Shown here one piece after another: positions 42,437 through 51,240 of a DNA stretch of 56,822 bases. Positions within the stretch are counted from its first letter, which is position 1. Every line of letters starts with the position of its first letter. Location of the stretch: contig DATJTI010000008.1 in NCBI GenBank assembly GCA_035503615.1, positions 1 through 56,822 of the forward strand, read 5' to 3'. The notes below the pieces were generated by a model. That model was not told where the DNA came from, did no database searches, and saw only the letters and a program-made list of their open reading frames with translations. This stretch comes from AP-15 sp035503615. Lineage in GTDB: Bacteria > Pseudomonadota > Alphaproteobacteria > ATCC43930 > CGMCC-115725. Both the position numbers and the translations under genes were made by a program.

Positions 42437-43798
42437 ATGACGCCGCTGCCGGACGACGGGCATGCGAATGGACGCGGCAGGATCGGGCGGCGCGCCGCCG
42501 GAGCGGCCGCCTTTATCGCCTACCTGCTGCGCCGGTTCAATTCCGACGGCTGCTTTGCCGCCTCCGGCGCGCTGAGCTACACAGCACTCGTCTCGCTCGT
42601 ACCGCTGGCCGCGATCGCGTTGGGATCGCTCTCGGTGTTTCCGATCTTTGGGCAGGTGCATGACGAACTGCTCGCCCTGATCTTTAGGAATTTCGTGCCG
42701 TCGATCGGCGAGCAGGCGGCATGGTGGTTCCGCGCCTTCGCCAACTCGGCGGCACAGACCACGGCGATCGGGGTGATCGGCATTGCCGCCACCGGGGTCC
42801 TGCTGCTGGCCACGGTCGAAGACCAGCTCAATGTGATCTGGCGGATCACCGCACCGCGCCCATGGGGGCAGCGCGTCGTTGCCTACTGGACGCTGATCAC
42901 GCTGGGCCCGCTGCTGGTTGGTCTCAGCCTGTCGCTGTCGACCTATTTCGAGATTGCCGCCCGGCATGCCGGGTTCGGCCAGCAGGCCTTTCAATGGATC
43001 GAAAGCGGCTGGCTGCACGGGCTGGCGCGCGCGGTGCCGGCACTGCTCGAATTCGTCGCGCTGAGCCTCCTCTATTGGCTGATCCCGAATTGTGCGGTGC
43101 GATGGCGCGACGCCGCGCTCGGCGCGCTGATCGCGACCGTCGCGATCGAGATCCTCAAGATCGGCTTTACGATTTATGTCGGTGCGATGTCCTATTACCA
43201 GACCGTCTACGGCACGCTGGCGACGATCCCGATCTTTCTCTTATGGATGTACATCTCGTGGATGGCGGTATTGCTTGGCGCGGAAACCGCTGCAGCACTG
43301 CCGCATTGGCAGATCGACCGGCACTTGGGCGATGCTGCGGCGGGCGGGGTCAGGCTCGGCCTCAGCCTTGCACTGATCGCCGCGCTGGCCCGCGCCCAGC
43401 GATCGGGTGCGGTGCTGACGACCGCCGGTCTCGCCGCCGAACTCGGGGTTGCGACGACGATCGTCGATGAGCATATGAAGCCGCTCGCCGCGGCCGGCTT
43501 CACGGCGCATACGCAAGGGGGCGGCTGGGTGCTGGCCTGGAACCCCGAAACTGCGACACTCGGAGAGCTTTATGCGGCGCTGAGCCTGCCCCTGGCGCAA
43601 GCCGGCTGGCCCGATCCGATGACGGCCCCGTGGCAGCGACAGGTCGCCGCCGCGATCGGGCGGATTGTCGTGGCCCAGGCGGCGGCGATGCAGATGACGA
43701 TCGCCTCGCTGCTCGGCGAACTGCGCGAGGACAGCGCCGGTGCGCGGCAGCGTCGCCGCCGCACCGAGAGCATCCCGGAACAGGTCGGGTTGCGATAG
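42437..43798 (+). CDS. YihY/BrkB family membrane protein
   Basis: This 453-residue inner-membrane protein has six main helices of the YihY family (formerly called ribonuclease BN): RRFNSDGCFAASGALSYTALVSLVPLAAIALG, TGVLLLATVEDQLNVIW, and SYYQTVYGTLATIPIFLLWMYISWMAVLLGAE, which is the signature. After about residue 300 there is an extra soluble region including a winged-helix-like AQRSGAVLTTAGLAAELGVATTIVDEHMKPLAAAGF. Function is not settled for the family. It starts 145 bp from divergent fabI and is followed by pdxH after 13 bp. Confidence 0.88.
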   Translation: MTPLPDDGHANGRGRIGRRAAGAAAFIAYLLRRFNSDGCFAASGALSYTALVSLVPLAAIALGSLSVFPIFGQVHDELLALIFRNFVPSIGEQAAWWFRAFANSAAQTTAIGVIGIAATGVLLLATVEDQLNVIWRITAPRPWGQRVVAYWTLITLGPLLVGLSLSLSTYFEIAARHAGFGQQAFQWIESGWLHGLARAVPALLEFVALSLLYWLIPNCAVRWRDAALGALIATVAIEILKIGFTIYVGAMSYYQTVYGTLATIPIFLLWMYISWMAVLLGAETAAALPHWQIDRHLGDAAAGGVRLGLSLALIAALARAQRSGAVLTTAGLAAELGVATTIVDEHMKPLAAAGFTAHTQGGGWVLAWNPETATLGELYAALSLPLAQAGWPDPMTAPWQRQVAAAIGRIVVAQAAAMQMTIASLLGELREDSAGARQRRRRTESIPEQVGLR

Positions 43799-43811
43799 CG
43801 TGGGACGAGCG

Positions 43812-44399
43812 ATGGACGAAATCACCGATACCGAGCCGCTACCCCTCTTCGCCCGCTGGTTTGCCGAAGCCGGCAGCCGCGAGGAACTGGCCGAGGCGAT
43901 GACTCTCGCCACTGCGGCGCGTGACGGTCGCCCGTCGCTGCGCGCGGTGCTGCTAAAGGGCTTCGATGCGAGGGGCTTTGTCTTCTACACCAATCTCGAG
44001 AGCCGCAAATCCGCCGAATTGTCCGACAACCCGCAGGCAGCACTCTGTTTCTTGTGGAAGACGCTGCGCCGCCAGGTACGCATCGAAGGCGGGGTGACCG
44101 CGGTATCGGTGGCGGAGGCCGATGCCTATTTCGCCAGCAGGCCACGCGACAGCCGGATCGGTGCCTGGGCCTCCGACCAGTCGCGTCCGCTTTCGAGCCG
44201 CGCCGCACTCGAACGCCGCGTCGAGGAATTCGACCGCCGCTTTGCCGGGACCGACGTGCCACGCCCACCTTATTGGTCCGGGTTTCGGGTCGCCCCGCAG
44301 CGGATCGAGTTCTGGCAGGAGCGCGCGTCGCGCCTGCACGATCGCTGGCTGTTTGTGCGGGAGGGCAGTGGATGGCGGCGCGAACGGCTGTTCCCGTGA
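43812..44399 (+). CDS. pdxH: Pyridoxamine 5'-phosphate oxidase
   Basis: This 195-residue FMN enzyme makes pyridoxal phosphate from the pyridoxine or pyridoxamine forms. The core SRKSAELSDNPQAALCFLWKTLRRQVRIEG binds FMN and substrate, ASRPRDSRIGAWASDQSRPLSSR follows, and the C-terminal WQERASRLHDRWLF is the end signature. The ATG at 43812 gives the normal length and follows the YihY stop by 13 bp, so the genes are probably cotranscribed. The longer frame upstream is out of frame with YihY and rejected. Confidence 0.95.
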   Translation: MDEITDTEPLPLFARWFAEAGSREELAEAMTLATAARDGRPSLRAVLLKGFDARGFVFYTNLESRKSAELSDNPQAALCFLWKTLRRQVRIEGGVTAVSVAEADAYFASRPRDSRIGAWASDQSRPLSSRAALERRVEEFDRRFAGTDVPRPPYWSGFRVAPQRIEFWQERASRLHDRWLFVREGSGWRRERLFP

Positions 44400-44573
44400 C
44401 CCGACAGGGTCCGATATCGAAGTGGATGGCAGCATGAACCCGATCCCGGCATGCCAGCGATCTGGCCAACACCTGGTGCCGCGTCGCGCCACCCGTCCGG
44501 CGGCTGATCCCGTCCTTGGCCGGGAGCCCGGCGGCATTGCGGCCGCAGGCCCGGATTTCCCGGGCGCAGCGCG

Positions 44574-45311
44574 ATGACTACCGGACATCGCGTGCTGCTG
44601 CTGACCGGCGCCAGCCGCGGCATCGGCCACGCGACGGTCAAGCGCTTCAGCGACGCCGGGTGGCGGATCATCACTTGCTCGCGCGATGCGGTGCCGGCCG
44701 AATGCCGGCGCGATCCGAACTGGACCCACCACATCACCGCCGATCTCGGTGATCCGGCCGATCTCGATCATTTCGTCGCCGAGGCGCAGGCGCATCTTGA
44801 CGGGCCGCTGCATGCGCTCGTCAACAATGCGGGGATGTCGCCCAAGACGCCGGGCAAGGGGCGGCTCGGCTGCCTCGACGGTGATCTCGACGAGTGGCGT
44901 GCCGTGTTTCAGCTCAATTTCTTTGTGCCGCTGATCCTCGCCCGGTCGTTCGCCCCGGCGCTGGCCGCAGGCAAGGGAACGATCGTCAACGTCACCTCGA
45001 TCGCCGGCTACGCGGTGCATCCGTTTGCCGGCTCTGCCTACTCGACTTCGAAGGCGGCGCTGTCGACCTTGACGCGCGAGATGGCTGCCGAGTTCGCCCA
45101 GCATGGGGTGCGGGTCAACGCCGTAGCGCCGGGCGAGATCATGACCGCGATGCTGTCGCCGCAGACCACGATGCTGCTGCCGCGGATCCCGCTCAACCGG
45201 CTCGGCGTTCCCGACGACGTGGCGGCGACGATCTTTTTCCTGTGCAGCGAAGATGCCGCCTATGTCACCGGCACCGAAATCTTCGTGACCGGCGGCCAGC
45301 ACATCTACTGA
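44574..45311 (+). CDS. Short-chain dehydrogenase/reductase
   Basis: This 245-residue classical SDR has the cofactor loop TGASRGIGHAT, NNAGMSP, Ser in VNVTSIAGYAV and the catalytic YSTSK. A conserved VNAVAPGEIMTAML and the C-terminal VTGTEIFVTGGQHIY are typical of FabG-like enzymes. The ATG at 44574 is 175 bp from pdxH, so a separate unit is possible. The substrate is unknown. It converges with the acetoin-dehydrogenase-like operon, only 28 bp away. Confidence 0.9.
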   Translation: MTTGHRVLLLTGASRGIGHATVKRFSDAGWRIITCSRDAVPAECRRDPNWTHHITADLGDPADLDHFVAEAQAHLDGPLHALVNNAGMSPKTPGKGRLGCLDGDLDEWRAVFQLNFFVPLILARSFAPALAAGKGTIVNVTSIAGYAVHPFAGSAYSTSKAALSTLTREMAAEFAQHGVRVNAVAPGEIMTAMLSPQTTMLLPRIPLNRLGVPDDVAATIFFLCSEDAAYVTGTEIFVTGGQHIY

Positions 45312-45339
45312 CTGCCGGCGACGGCGGACCGAGTTTCTT

Positions 45340-46470
45340 TCAGTCGCGCGCGGCGATTTGTGCCTTGATCAGGCGGATGGTCTCGACCGGCTTTTCGAGA
45401 TGCGGCAGATGTCCGGCGGTGTCGAGGATCGCGACCGGCAGGCGCGATGCGAAAGGCTCGGCCTGAGCCGCCGGAATGACCCGGTCGTCGCGGCCCCAGA
45501 TCAGCTGAACCGGGGACCCCAGAGCGGCGATCTGGGGGCGCAGGTCGAGGGCTTGCCGACCGCCCGGGAACCAGGCGCCGGCGATCGTCGCGAGCGCCGC
45601 TGCAACACCGTCGAGGCGCTTGTAGCGCAGCACCTCCTCGATCATGGCCCGGCTGATGGAAGCGGGGTCATAGACCAGCTGGTTCAGGGCCTCGACTGCT
45701 TCGCGCCGCCGCCCGGCGCGCACAAAGCCGTCGATGAAGCCGCCATTGATCTCCGGCCCGAGCCCTGCCGTGGCAATCAGCGCCAGGCTCGCAATGCGTT
45801 GCGGCCGGCGCAGCGCGAGCAATGCGGCGATCGCCCCGCCCATCGAGTGGCCAACGAGATGACATCGTTCGATCCCGAGCGCCGACAGCATCGCTTCGGC
45901 CGCATCGGTCAGCGCGTCGGGATCGCCGGTGCCGACGTCCTTGGTCGAGCCGCCATGCCCCGGCAGCTCAAGCGCGATCGTGCGGCGTCCCTCGGCCAGC
46001 GCCGGCTGCACGAACATCCAGCTGTTGAGGTCGCCGCCAAAGCCATGAACCAGGACGAGCGGGGTCGAAGCGCCGGCGCCGAGCTCGAGGTAGCGCAGGC
46101 GGCGGCCGCCAGCGTCGATCGCGTGCGGCTGCAGCGCCGTGACCGGGGCATCGGCCTCGGCCGTCGGCATCGGCACGGCGAATTCGGCGATGAACGCGTC
46201 GATCTCGGCATCCGTCACCGTTTCCGGCGCCGCCACCGCGAGCAGCCCGCCGACCGGCAAGGTGGTGCCGGCCTCGGCCACGATGCGCCGCAGGATGCCG
46301 GCCTCGGCCATTTCGAAGACGTTGGTGATCTTGGTGGTTTCGATCTCGAGCAAGTCCTCCCCGGCGGCGACCGTCTCGCCGGCGCGCTTGAGCCAGCCCA
46401 CGACCTTGCCCTCGGTCATCGTCAGGCCCCATTGCGGCATCGTGATCGCGGTGATGTCAGCCACTTGCAA
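45340..46470 (-). CDS. acoC: Dihydrolipoyl acyltransferase fused to alpha/beta hydrolase (AcoC type)
   Basis: This 376-residue protein has an N-terminal lipoyl domain with Lys47 in EIETTKITN, the site of lipoyl attachment, and then an alpha/beta hydrolase domain (about 130-376). The hydrolase has VLVHGFGGDLNSW, nucleophile LVGHSMGGAIAAL, Asp in IWGRDDRVIP and His in DTAGHLPHL. This fusion is typical of acetoin dehydrogenase E2 (AcoC). It belongs to the operon with the two E1 genes upstream on the minus strand. An E3 gene is not seen. Confidence 0.88.
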   Translation of the reverse strand: MQVADITAITMPQWGLTMTEGKVVGWLKRAGETVAAGEDLLEIETTKITNVFEMAEAGILRRIVAEAGTTLPVGGLLAVAAPETVTDAEIDAFIAEFAVPMPTAEADAPVTALQPHAIDAGGRRLRYLELGAGASTPLVLVHGFGGDLNSWMFVQPALAEGRRTIALELPGHGGSTKDVGTGDPDALTDAAEAMLSALGIERCHLVGHSMGGAIAALLALRRPQRIASLALIATAGLGPEINGGFIDGFVRAGRRREAVEALNQLVYDPASISRAMIEEVLRYKRLDGVAAALATIAGAWFPGGRQALDLRPQIAALGSPVQLIWGRDDRVIPAAQAEPFASRLPVAILDTAGHLPHLEKPVETIRLIKAQIAARD

Positions 46471-46556
46471 TCCTCCTCGTCATCCGCTGCCGCGGAATCC
46501 AGGGCGAGCACATTCCACACGCCCCGGGCCCCCGCTTTCGCGAGGGCGACGATCCG

Positions 46557-47570
46557 CTATTTCCTGTAGCTATGCACCGCGCGCACCGCCGCGGCGATCC
46601 GGTCCGGGCTCGGGATGTAGAGCTGCTCCAAGGATGGTGCGAACGGCACCGGGGTGTGCGGTGCCGTGACCCGCTTGACCGGCGCCTTCAGCGCGGCGAA
46701 CGCCTGGTCGGCGACAATGGCGGCGATATCGGCGGCCAGGCCGCAGCGCGGCGTCGCCTCGTCGACGACGACGAGACGACCGGTGCGCTCGACCGATTCG
46801 AGGATCGTGTCGGTGTCGAGCGGCGAGGTCGTGCGCGGGTCGATCAGCTCGATCTCGATGCCCTCGCCGGCGAGAGTTTCGGCCGCTGCGGTGGCGTAGT
46901 GCACCATGCGCGCCAGCGCCACCACGGTCACATCATCGCCGTCGCGGACGATGTTCGCTTCGCCCAACGGGATCGCGTAGGGCTCGTCCGGGACCTCGGC
47001 GCGCAGATCGTACATCAGCTTGTGCTCGCAGAAGATCACCGGGTCGTCGTCGCGGATCGCCTGGATCAGCAAGCCCTTGGCGTCATAGGCGTTGGATGGC
47101 ACGACGCATTTCAACCCCGGCACCGAGGTGAAGACATGATAGGGGCTCTGCGAATGCTGGGCGGCGGCACTGCGCCCGGCGCCGATCATCGTGCGGATCA
47201 CCAAGGGCGTCTTGGCCTTGCCGCCAAACATGTAGCGGAACTTGGCCGCCTGGTTGAAAATCTGGTCGAAGCAGACGCCGAAGAAATCGGAAAACATCAG
47301 CTCGGCGACAGGGCGCAGTCCGGTCACCGCCGCACCGGCAGCCGCTCCCATGATCGCCGATTCGGTGATCGGCGTGTCGATGACCCGCGCTTCGCCGAAT
47401 TCGCCGATCAGGCCCTTGGTGACGCCGAGGACACCGCCATAGGCGTCGCGCTGTCCCGCGGTCCCCGCCCCGCCGGCGACGTCCTCGCCAATCACGACGA
47501 TCCGCGGGTCGCGGCGCATCTCCTGCGCTAACGCCTCGTTCAGCGCCTGGCGGATCGATTTCTGCGGCAT
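46557..47570 (-). CDS. acoB: 2-oxoacid/acetoin dehydrogenase E1 beta subunit
   Basis: This 337-residue beta subunit of a thiamine-diphosphate dehydrogenase has RIVVIGEDVAGGAGTAGQRDAYGG, IDTPITESAIMGAAAGAA and AELMFSDFFGVCFDQIFNQAAK, which are family segments, and a C-terminal VDEATPRCGLAADIAA. With the alpha subunit it makes the E1 enzyme. The start is 12 bp after the E1 alpha stop. The E2 with hydrolase fold suggests acetoin as the substrate rather than pyruvate, but this is an inference. Confidence 0.9.
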   Translation of the reverse strand: MPQKSIRQALNEALAQEMRRDPRIVVIGEDVAGGAGTAGQRDAYGGVLGVTKGLIGEFGEARVIDTPITESAIMGAAAGAAVTGLRPVAELMFSDFFGVCFDQIFNQAAKFRYMFGGKAKTPLVIRTMIGAGRSAAAQHSQSPYHVFTSVPGLKCVVPSNAYDAKGLLIQAIRDDDPVIFCEHKLMYDLRAEVPDEPYAIPLGEANIVRDGDDVTVVALARMVHYATAAAETLAGEGIEIELIDPRTTSPLDTDTILESVERTGRLVVVDEATPRCGLAADIAAIVADQAFAALKAPVKRVTAPHTPVPFAPSLEQLYIPSPDRIAAAVRAVHSYRK

Positions 47571-47582
47571 CGCGCGCCTCCG

Positions 47583-48551
47583 TCAATACGAGACGTAGAC
47601 ATCGGTCAAAAGATCGGCCTCGCTTGGTGGCGAGGCCGCCCGGGCGGTTTCGACGGCGCGATCGATCAATGCCGCGATTTCGGCCTCGACCGCGTCGAGA
47701 TCGCCGGTTTCCAGCAGGGCCGCTTCGACGACCCGGCGGCGGAAGTGCTTCAAGGGATCGCGCTCGTCACGCAACCGGCGCACCTCGTCCTTGCCGCGAT
47801 AGAGCTGAGCGTCGCCCGAATGGTGGCCGTAGAAGCGGCAGGTATCGACCTCGATCGCGCTCGGGCCTCCACCCGCACGGGCGCGCGCGACGGCCTCGCC
47901 GGCCGCTTCGTGCACGGCGAAGAAATCGTCGCCGGAAACCTTGGCCGCGGGCAGGCCGAACCCGGCGGCGCGCCCGGCGATGTCGTGGGAGCCGACATGG
48001 TAGGCAACCCCGGTGCCTTCACCGTATTGATTGTTCTCAAAGACAAAGATCGCCGGCAATTTCAGCACCACCGCCAAATTCATCGCCTCGAAGGTGGTGC
48101 CCTGGTTCGAGCCGCCATCGCCGGTAAACGACACCGCGACCGCGCCGCGCCCCAGGGTCTTGGCGCTCAATGCGGCGCCGACCACCAAGGGCGGGCCGCC
48201 GCCGACGATGCCATTTGCACCGAGCATGCCGCGGTCGAGATCGGCAATGTGCATCGAACCGCCCTTGCCGCCGCACAGCCCGCCTTTCTTGGCGAACAAT
48301 TCCTGCATCATCAGTACCGGGTCGCAGCCTTTGGCGATCGAATGGCCGTGTCCGCGATGGGTGCTGGCGATGTAATCGGCATCCGACAAATGCATGCAGA
48401 CGCCGACCGCCGCCGCTTCCTCGCCAGCGTAGAGGTGGACAAAGCCGGGGATGCCGCCTTTCGCAAACTCTTCCTGCACCCGCTCCTCGAAATGGCGGAT
48501 CGTCGCCATTTTGCGATAAGCCGCGACGAGCTCCTCGCGGTTCAGCTGCAC
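47583..48551 (-). CDS. acoA: 2-oxoacid/acetoin dehydrogenase E1 alpha subunit
   Basis: This 322-residue alpha subunit carries the thiamine-diphosphate motif GDGGSNQGTTFEAMNLAVVLKLPAIFVFENN, which follows the GDG-x-N pattern, with RGHGHSIAKGCD and GGKGGSMHIADL before it. EVDTCRFYGHHSGD marks the C-terminal part. The start is the GTG at 48551, with GGGAGG before it; a longer frame runs into Arg-rich sequence. It is the first gene of the three-gene E1/E2 operon, which is divergent from phzF. Confidence 0.91.
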   Translation of the reverse strand: MQLNREELVAAYRKMATIRHFEERVQEEFAKGGIPGFVHLYAGEEAAAVGVCMHLSDADYIASTHRGHGHSIAKGCDPVLMMQELFAKKGGLCGGKGGSMHIADLDRGMLGANGIVGGGPPLVVGAALSAKTLGRGAVAVSFTGDGGSNQGTTFEAMNLAVVLKLPAIFVFENNQYGEGTGVAYHVGSHDIAGRAAGFGLPAAKVSGDDFFAVHEAAGEAVARARAGGGPSAIEVDTCRFYGHHSGDAQLYRGKDEVRRLRDERDPLKHFRRRVVEAALLETGDLDAVEAEIAALIDRAVETARAASPPSEADLLTDVYVSY

Positions 48552-48855
48552 GGCATCCTCCCGTTGACGTTTGCGGCGCGCTGTAGTGATCCTGCACGCA
48601 CCCGCGCCATCACACAATCCCGCCCCGGATTGTCGGCAAATATGGGTCGAAACCGGTCGGCACGCCCTGGGTATCGACCGCGCCAGGGTATTCACCGCGC
48701 CTTGGTATTGACCGCGCCGGGCGGCTCCGGCACTCCGGCACCGGGATCACGCCGCTCTCGTTTCCGGTTGATGCGGACCACGCTCGTCCGACCCCTTCAT
48801 TTTGCGCTCCCGCCTTCGACGGTCTTGATCGTTCGCATCGGGCACGATACACGCC
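48552..48855. other. Divergent intergenic region with a 17-bp repeat
   Basis: About 300 bp between divergent acoA and phzF. It must hold both promoters; I could not recognise either. The only clear structure is the tandem repeat at 48670-48720. No gene is supported. Confidence 0.5.
48670..48720. repeat. 17-bp tandem repeat, 3 units
   Basis: ggtatcgaccgcgccag (48670-48686), ggtattcaccgcgcctt (48687-48703) and ggtattgaccgcgccgg (48704-48720). They lie between the acoA and phzF starts, in the promoter region. Confidence 0.88.
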
Positions 48856-49647
48856 ATGTCGATGCGCATCCCGCTCTATCAGATCGATGCCTTCACCGAC
48901 CGCCCGTTCAGCGGCAATCCGGCGGCAGTGTGTCCGCTCGAAGCATGGTTGCCAGACGCGGTCATGCAGGCGATCGCCGCCGAGAACAACCTGCCGGAAA
49001 CGGCGTTTTTCGTGCCCGAGGGCGAGGGTTGGCACTTGCGCTGGTTCACACCGACGGTCGAGGTCGATCTGTGCGGCCACGCGACGCTTGCCGCGGCTTA
49101 CGTGCTGTTCAATTTCCTGGCGCCGGGACAGCAGCGCGTCAGCTTCCGCACCGAAACGGCGGGCGAGCTCGTGGTCAGCCGCGACGGCGAGCTGGTGGCG
49201 CTCGATTTTCCGGCTTGGCCGCCTGTTCCTTGCACCGGGCCGGCGGGCCTCGGCGCAGCGCTCGGAAGGCCGCCCGCCGCGGTGCTCGCCGCCCGCGATT
49301 ATCTCGCGGTCTATGACGATGCCGATATGGTGGCGGCGCTCGCGCCGGATTTCGCGGCGGTGGCGCGGCTCGACCGATTTGCCGTGATCGCCACGGCACC
49401 GGGAACGGGCGACGTCGATTTCGTGTCGCGCTTTTTCGCGCCGGCGCAGGGTGTGGATGAGGACCCGGTGACCGGCTCCTCGCATTGCGCTCTGATTCCA
49501 TATTGGGCGGCGCGGCTCGGCAAGGCGCGGCTCGAGGCGCGTCAGCTGTCGCGGCGCGGTGGCAGCTTGTCATGCGCCTTGCGCGGCGACCGGGTCACGA
49601 TCGCCGGCCGCGCCACCCTCTATCTGACCGGCACCATCGAAATCTGA
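48856..49647 (+). CDS. PhzF family isomerase-like protein
   Basis: This 263-residue protein has the PhzF fold, found in phenazine biosynthesis and in many proteins of unknown substrate. Features are YQIDAFTDRPFSGNPAAVCPLE, the catalytic Glu in NNLPETAFFV, and DLCGHATLAAAYVLFNF. The C-terminal half includes GVDEDPVTGSSHCALIPYW. The ATG at 48856 gives normal length. The last codons and stop come from a 20-bp duplication: the TGA at 49645-49647 lies in the second copy. Phenazine genes are absent, so a general isomerase or epimerase role is likely. Confidence 0.9.
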   Translation: MSMRIPLYQIDAFTDRPFSGNPAAVCPLEAWLPDAVMQAIAAENNLPETAFFVPEGEGWHLRWFTPTVEVDLCGHATLAAAYVLFNFLAPGQQRVSFRTETAGELVVSRDGELVALDFPAWPPVPCTGPAGLGAALGRPPAAVLAARDYLAVYDDADMVAALAPDFAAVARLDRFAVIATAPGTGDVDFVSRFFAPAQGVDEDPVTGSSHCALIPYWAARLGKARLEARQLSRRGGSLSCALRGDRVTIAGRATLYLTGTIEI

Positions 49648-49663
49648 CCGGCACCATCGAAAT
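49624..49663 (+). repeat. 20-bp tandem duplication creating the phzF stop
   Basis: ctgaccggcaccatcgaaat at 49624-49643 is repeated identically at 49644-49663. The unit is not a multiple of three. Removing one copy would join phzF in frame to the next gene. Confidence 0.94.
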
Positions 49664-49724
49664 CAGACGATTGCCCGTGATGGCAATCCGCAGGAAGATC
49701 GGGCGCAACCGCGGGGGGCTCGCC

Positions 49725-50156
49725 ATGTTACGGATCACAATCCTGGCGCTGTGCATGGGCGTGGCGCTTGCCGGACCGGCCTTGGCGCAGAGCAAAGCGG
49801 TGATCCAACGGCTCAACGACGCCTGGGCGGCCGCTTTCAACAAGGGCGACGCCGCCGCGGTCGCGGCAATGTATACCGAGGACGCCTATGTGCTGCCTCC
49901 GGGCCACGACATGGTCAAGGGTCGCAGTGCCATCGAGGCGTTCTGGAAGCAGGCGGCGACGCAGGTCGGCAACGCCAGGCTCGTCACCGTCGATGTCGAG
50001 CCGCTGGGGCGCCGGGCAGCACGCGAGATCGGCACCGTCACGCTCGAAAGCAAGGCACAGCCGCCGCAGCAGATCGACGGCAAATATGCGGTGGTCTGGC
50101 GCAAGATCGGCCGCCATTGGCTGCTCGCGACCGATATCTGGAACATGAACAAATAG
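49725..50156 (+). CDS. Exported SnoaL-like (DUF4440) protein
   Basis: This 143-residue protein has a signal peptide (MLRITILALCMGVALAGPALAQ) and then a SnoaL/DUF4440 cone: VIQRLNDAWAAAFNKGDAAAVAAMYTEDAYVLPPGHDMVKGRSAIEAFWKQAA. The C-terminal strand part ends WLLATDIWNMNK. Such proteins bind small ligands or act as isomerases; the role is unknown. GGGGGG precedes the ATG at 49725; an in-frame ATG at 49680 would add a basic stretch before the signal. The open frame continues back across the 20-bp duplication toward phzF. Confidence 0.83.
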   Translation: MLRITILALCMGVALAGPALAQSKAVIQRLNDAWAAAFNKGDAAAVAAMYTEDAYVLPPGHDMVKGRSAIEAFWKQAATQVGNARLVTVDVEPLGRRAAREIGTVTLESKAQPPQQIDGKYAVVWRKIGRHWLLATDIWNMNK

Positions 50157-50178
50157 GCGGCTCGACGGAGGGTGTCGA

Positions 50179-51240
50179 ATGGCGAAGAGCTATCGGGTCG
50201 CGGTGATCGCCGGCGATGGCATCGGGCACGAGGTGATGCCCGAAGGGGTGGCGGCGATGGAGCAGGCCGCGCGCGCCTATGGCTTCGAATTGAGCTGGAG
50301 CGAGCTCGACTGGAGCTGCGCGCGCTATGCCGAGACCGGGCGGATGATGCCGGAGGATGGGCTCGCCCGGCTGCGGCTCTACGATGCCGTCTATCTCGGT
50401 GCGGTCGGCCATCCCGACGTCCCCGATCACGTCTCGTTATGGGGATTGCTGATCCCGTTGCGCCGCGGCTTTCACCAATACGTCAATCTGCGCCCGGTGC
50501 GGCTCCTCGCCGGGGTGCCGTCGCCGCTCAAGGACCGGGCCCCCGGCGACATCGATTTCTATGTCGTGCGCGAGAACAACGAGGGCGAATATTCCGAGAT
50601 CGGCGGCCGGCTCTACGCCGACAGCGAGCACGAGATGGCGATGCAGCAGGCGGTCTTCACCCGCCGCGGCTGCGACCGGATCATGCGCTACGCCTTCGAG
50701 CTCGCGAGTCGGCGCAACAAGCACGTGACTTCGGCCACCAAATCGAACGGTATCATCCATACCATGCCGTTCTGGGACGAGCGGTTCGCGGCGGTTGCGC
50801 GCGATTACCCCGACATCAGGACCGACCAGTACCACATCGACATCCTGACCGCGCATTTCGTGCGCCATCCGGACTGGTTCGACGTCGTGGTCGGATCGAA
50901 CCTGTTCGGTGACATCCTCAGCGATCTCGGGCCGGCCGTGGTCGGCTCGATCGGCATAGCACCCTCTGGCAACATCAATCCCGAGCGTGACTACCCCTCG
51001 ATGTTCGAGCCGGTGCACGGCTCCGCCCCCGACATCGCCGGGCGCGGCATCGCCAATCCGATCGGCCAGATCTGGTCGGGGGCGATGATGCTGGCACATT
51101 TCGGCGAGACCGAAGCGGCGGAAGCGGTCGAACGGGCGATCGCCGAGGTCCTGGCCGAAGGCGGCACCCGCACTCCCGATCTCGGCGGCAATGCCGGGAC
51201 CCGTGACCTGGGCGCGGCGATCACCGCCGCAATCCGCTGA
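50179..51240 (+). CDS. Tartrate dehydrogenase-like beta-decarboxylating dehydrogenase
   Basis: This 353-residue NAD-dependent enzyme is of the isocitrate/isopropylmalate family, close to tartrate dehydrogenase (TtuC). It has VAVIAGDGIGHEVMPEG, the substrate region NLRPVRLLAGVPSPL, DFYVVRENNEGEYSEIGG, metal-binding NLFGDILSDLGPAVVGS and PVHGSAPDIAGRGIANP. GGAGGG precedes the ATG at 50179, 23 bp after the SnoaL gene. It likely oxidises tartrate or D-malate. The stop is inside a 17-bp repeat array. Confidence 0.88.
   Translation: MAKSYRVAVIAGDGIGHEVMPEGVAAMEQAARAYGFELSWSELDWSCARYAETGRMMPEDGLARLRLYDAVYLGAVGHPDVPDHVSLWGLLIPLRRGFHQYVNLRPVRLLAGVPSPLKDRAPGDIDFYVVRENNEGEYSEIGGRLYADSEHEMAMQQAVFTRRGCDRIMRYAFELASRRNKHVTSATKSNGIIHTMPFWDERFAAVARDYPDIRTDQYHIDILTAHFVRHPDWFDVVVGSNLFGDILSDLGPAVVGSIGIAPSGNINPERDYPSMFEPVHGSAPDIAGRGIANPIGQIWSGAMMLAHFGETEAAEAVERAIAEVLAEGGTRTPDLGGNAGTRDLGAAITAAIR

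Noticed and set aside
47745..49316. A 523-codon plus-strand open frame
   Set aside because: It is antisense to acoA and then overlaps phzF in another frame. Both real genes have full domain signatures.
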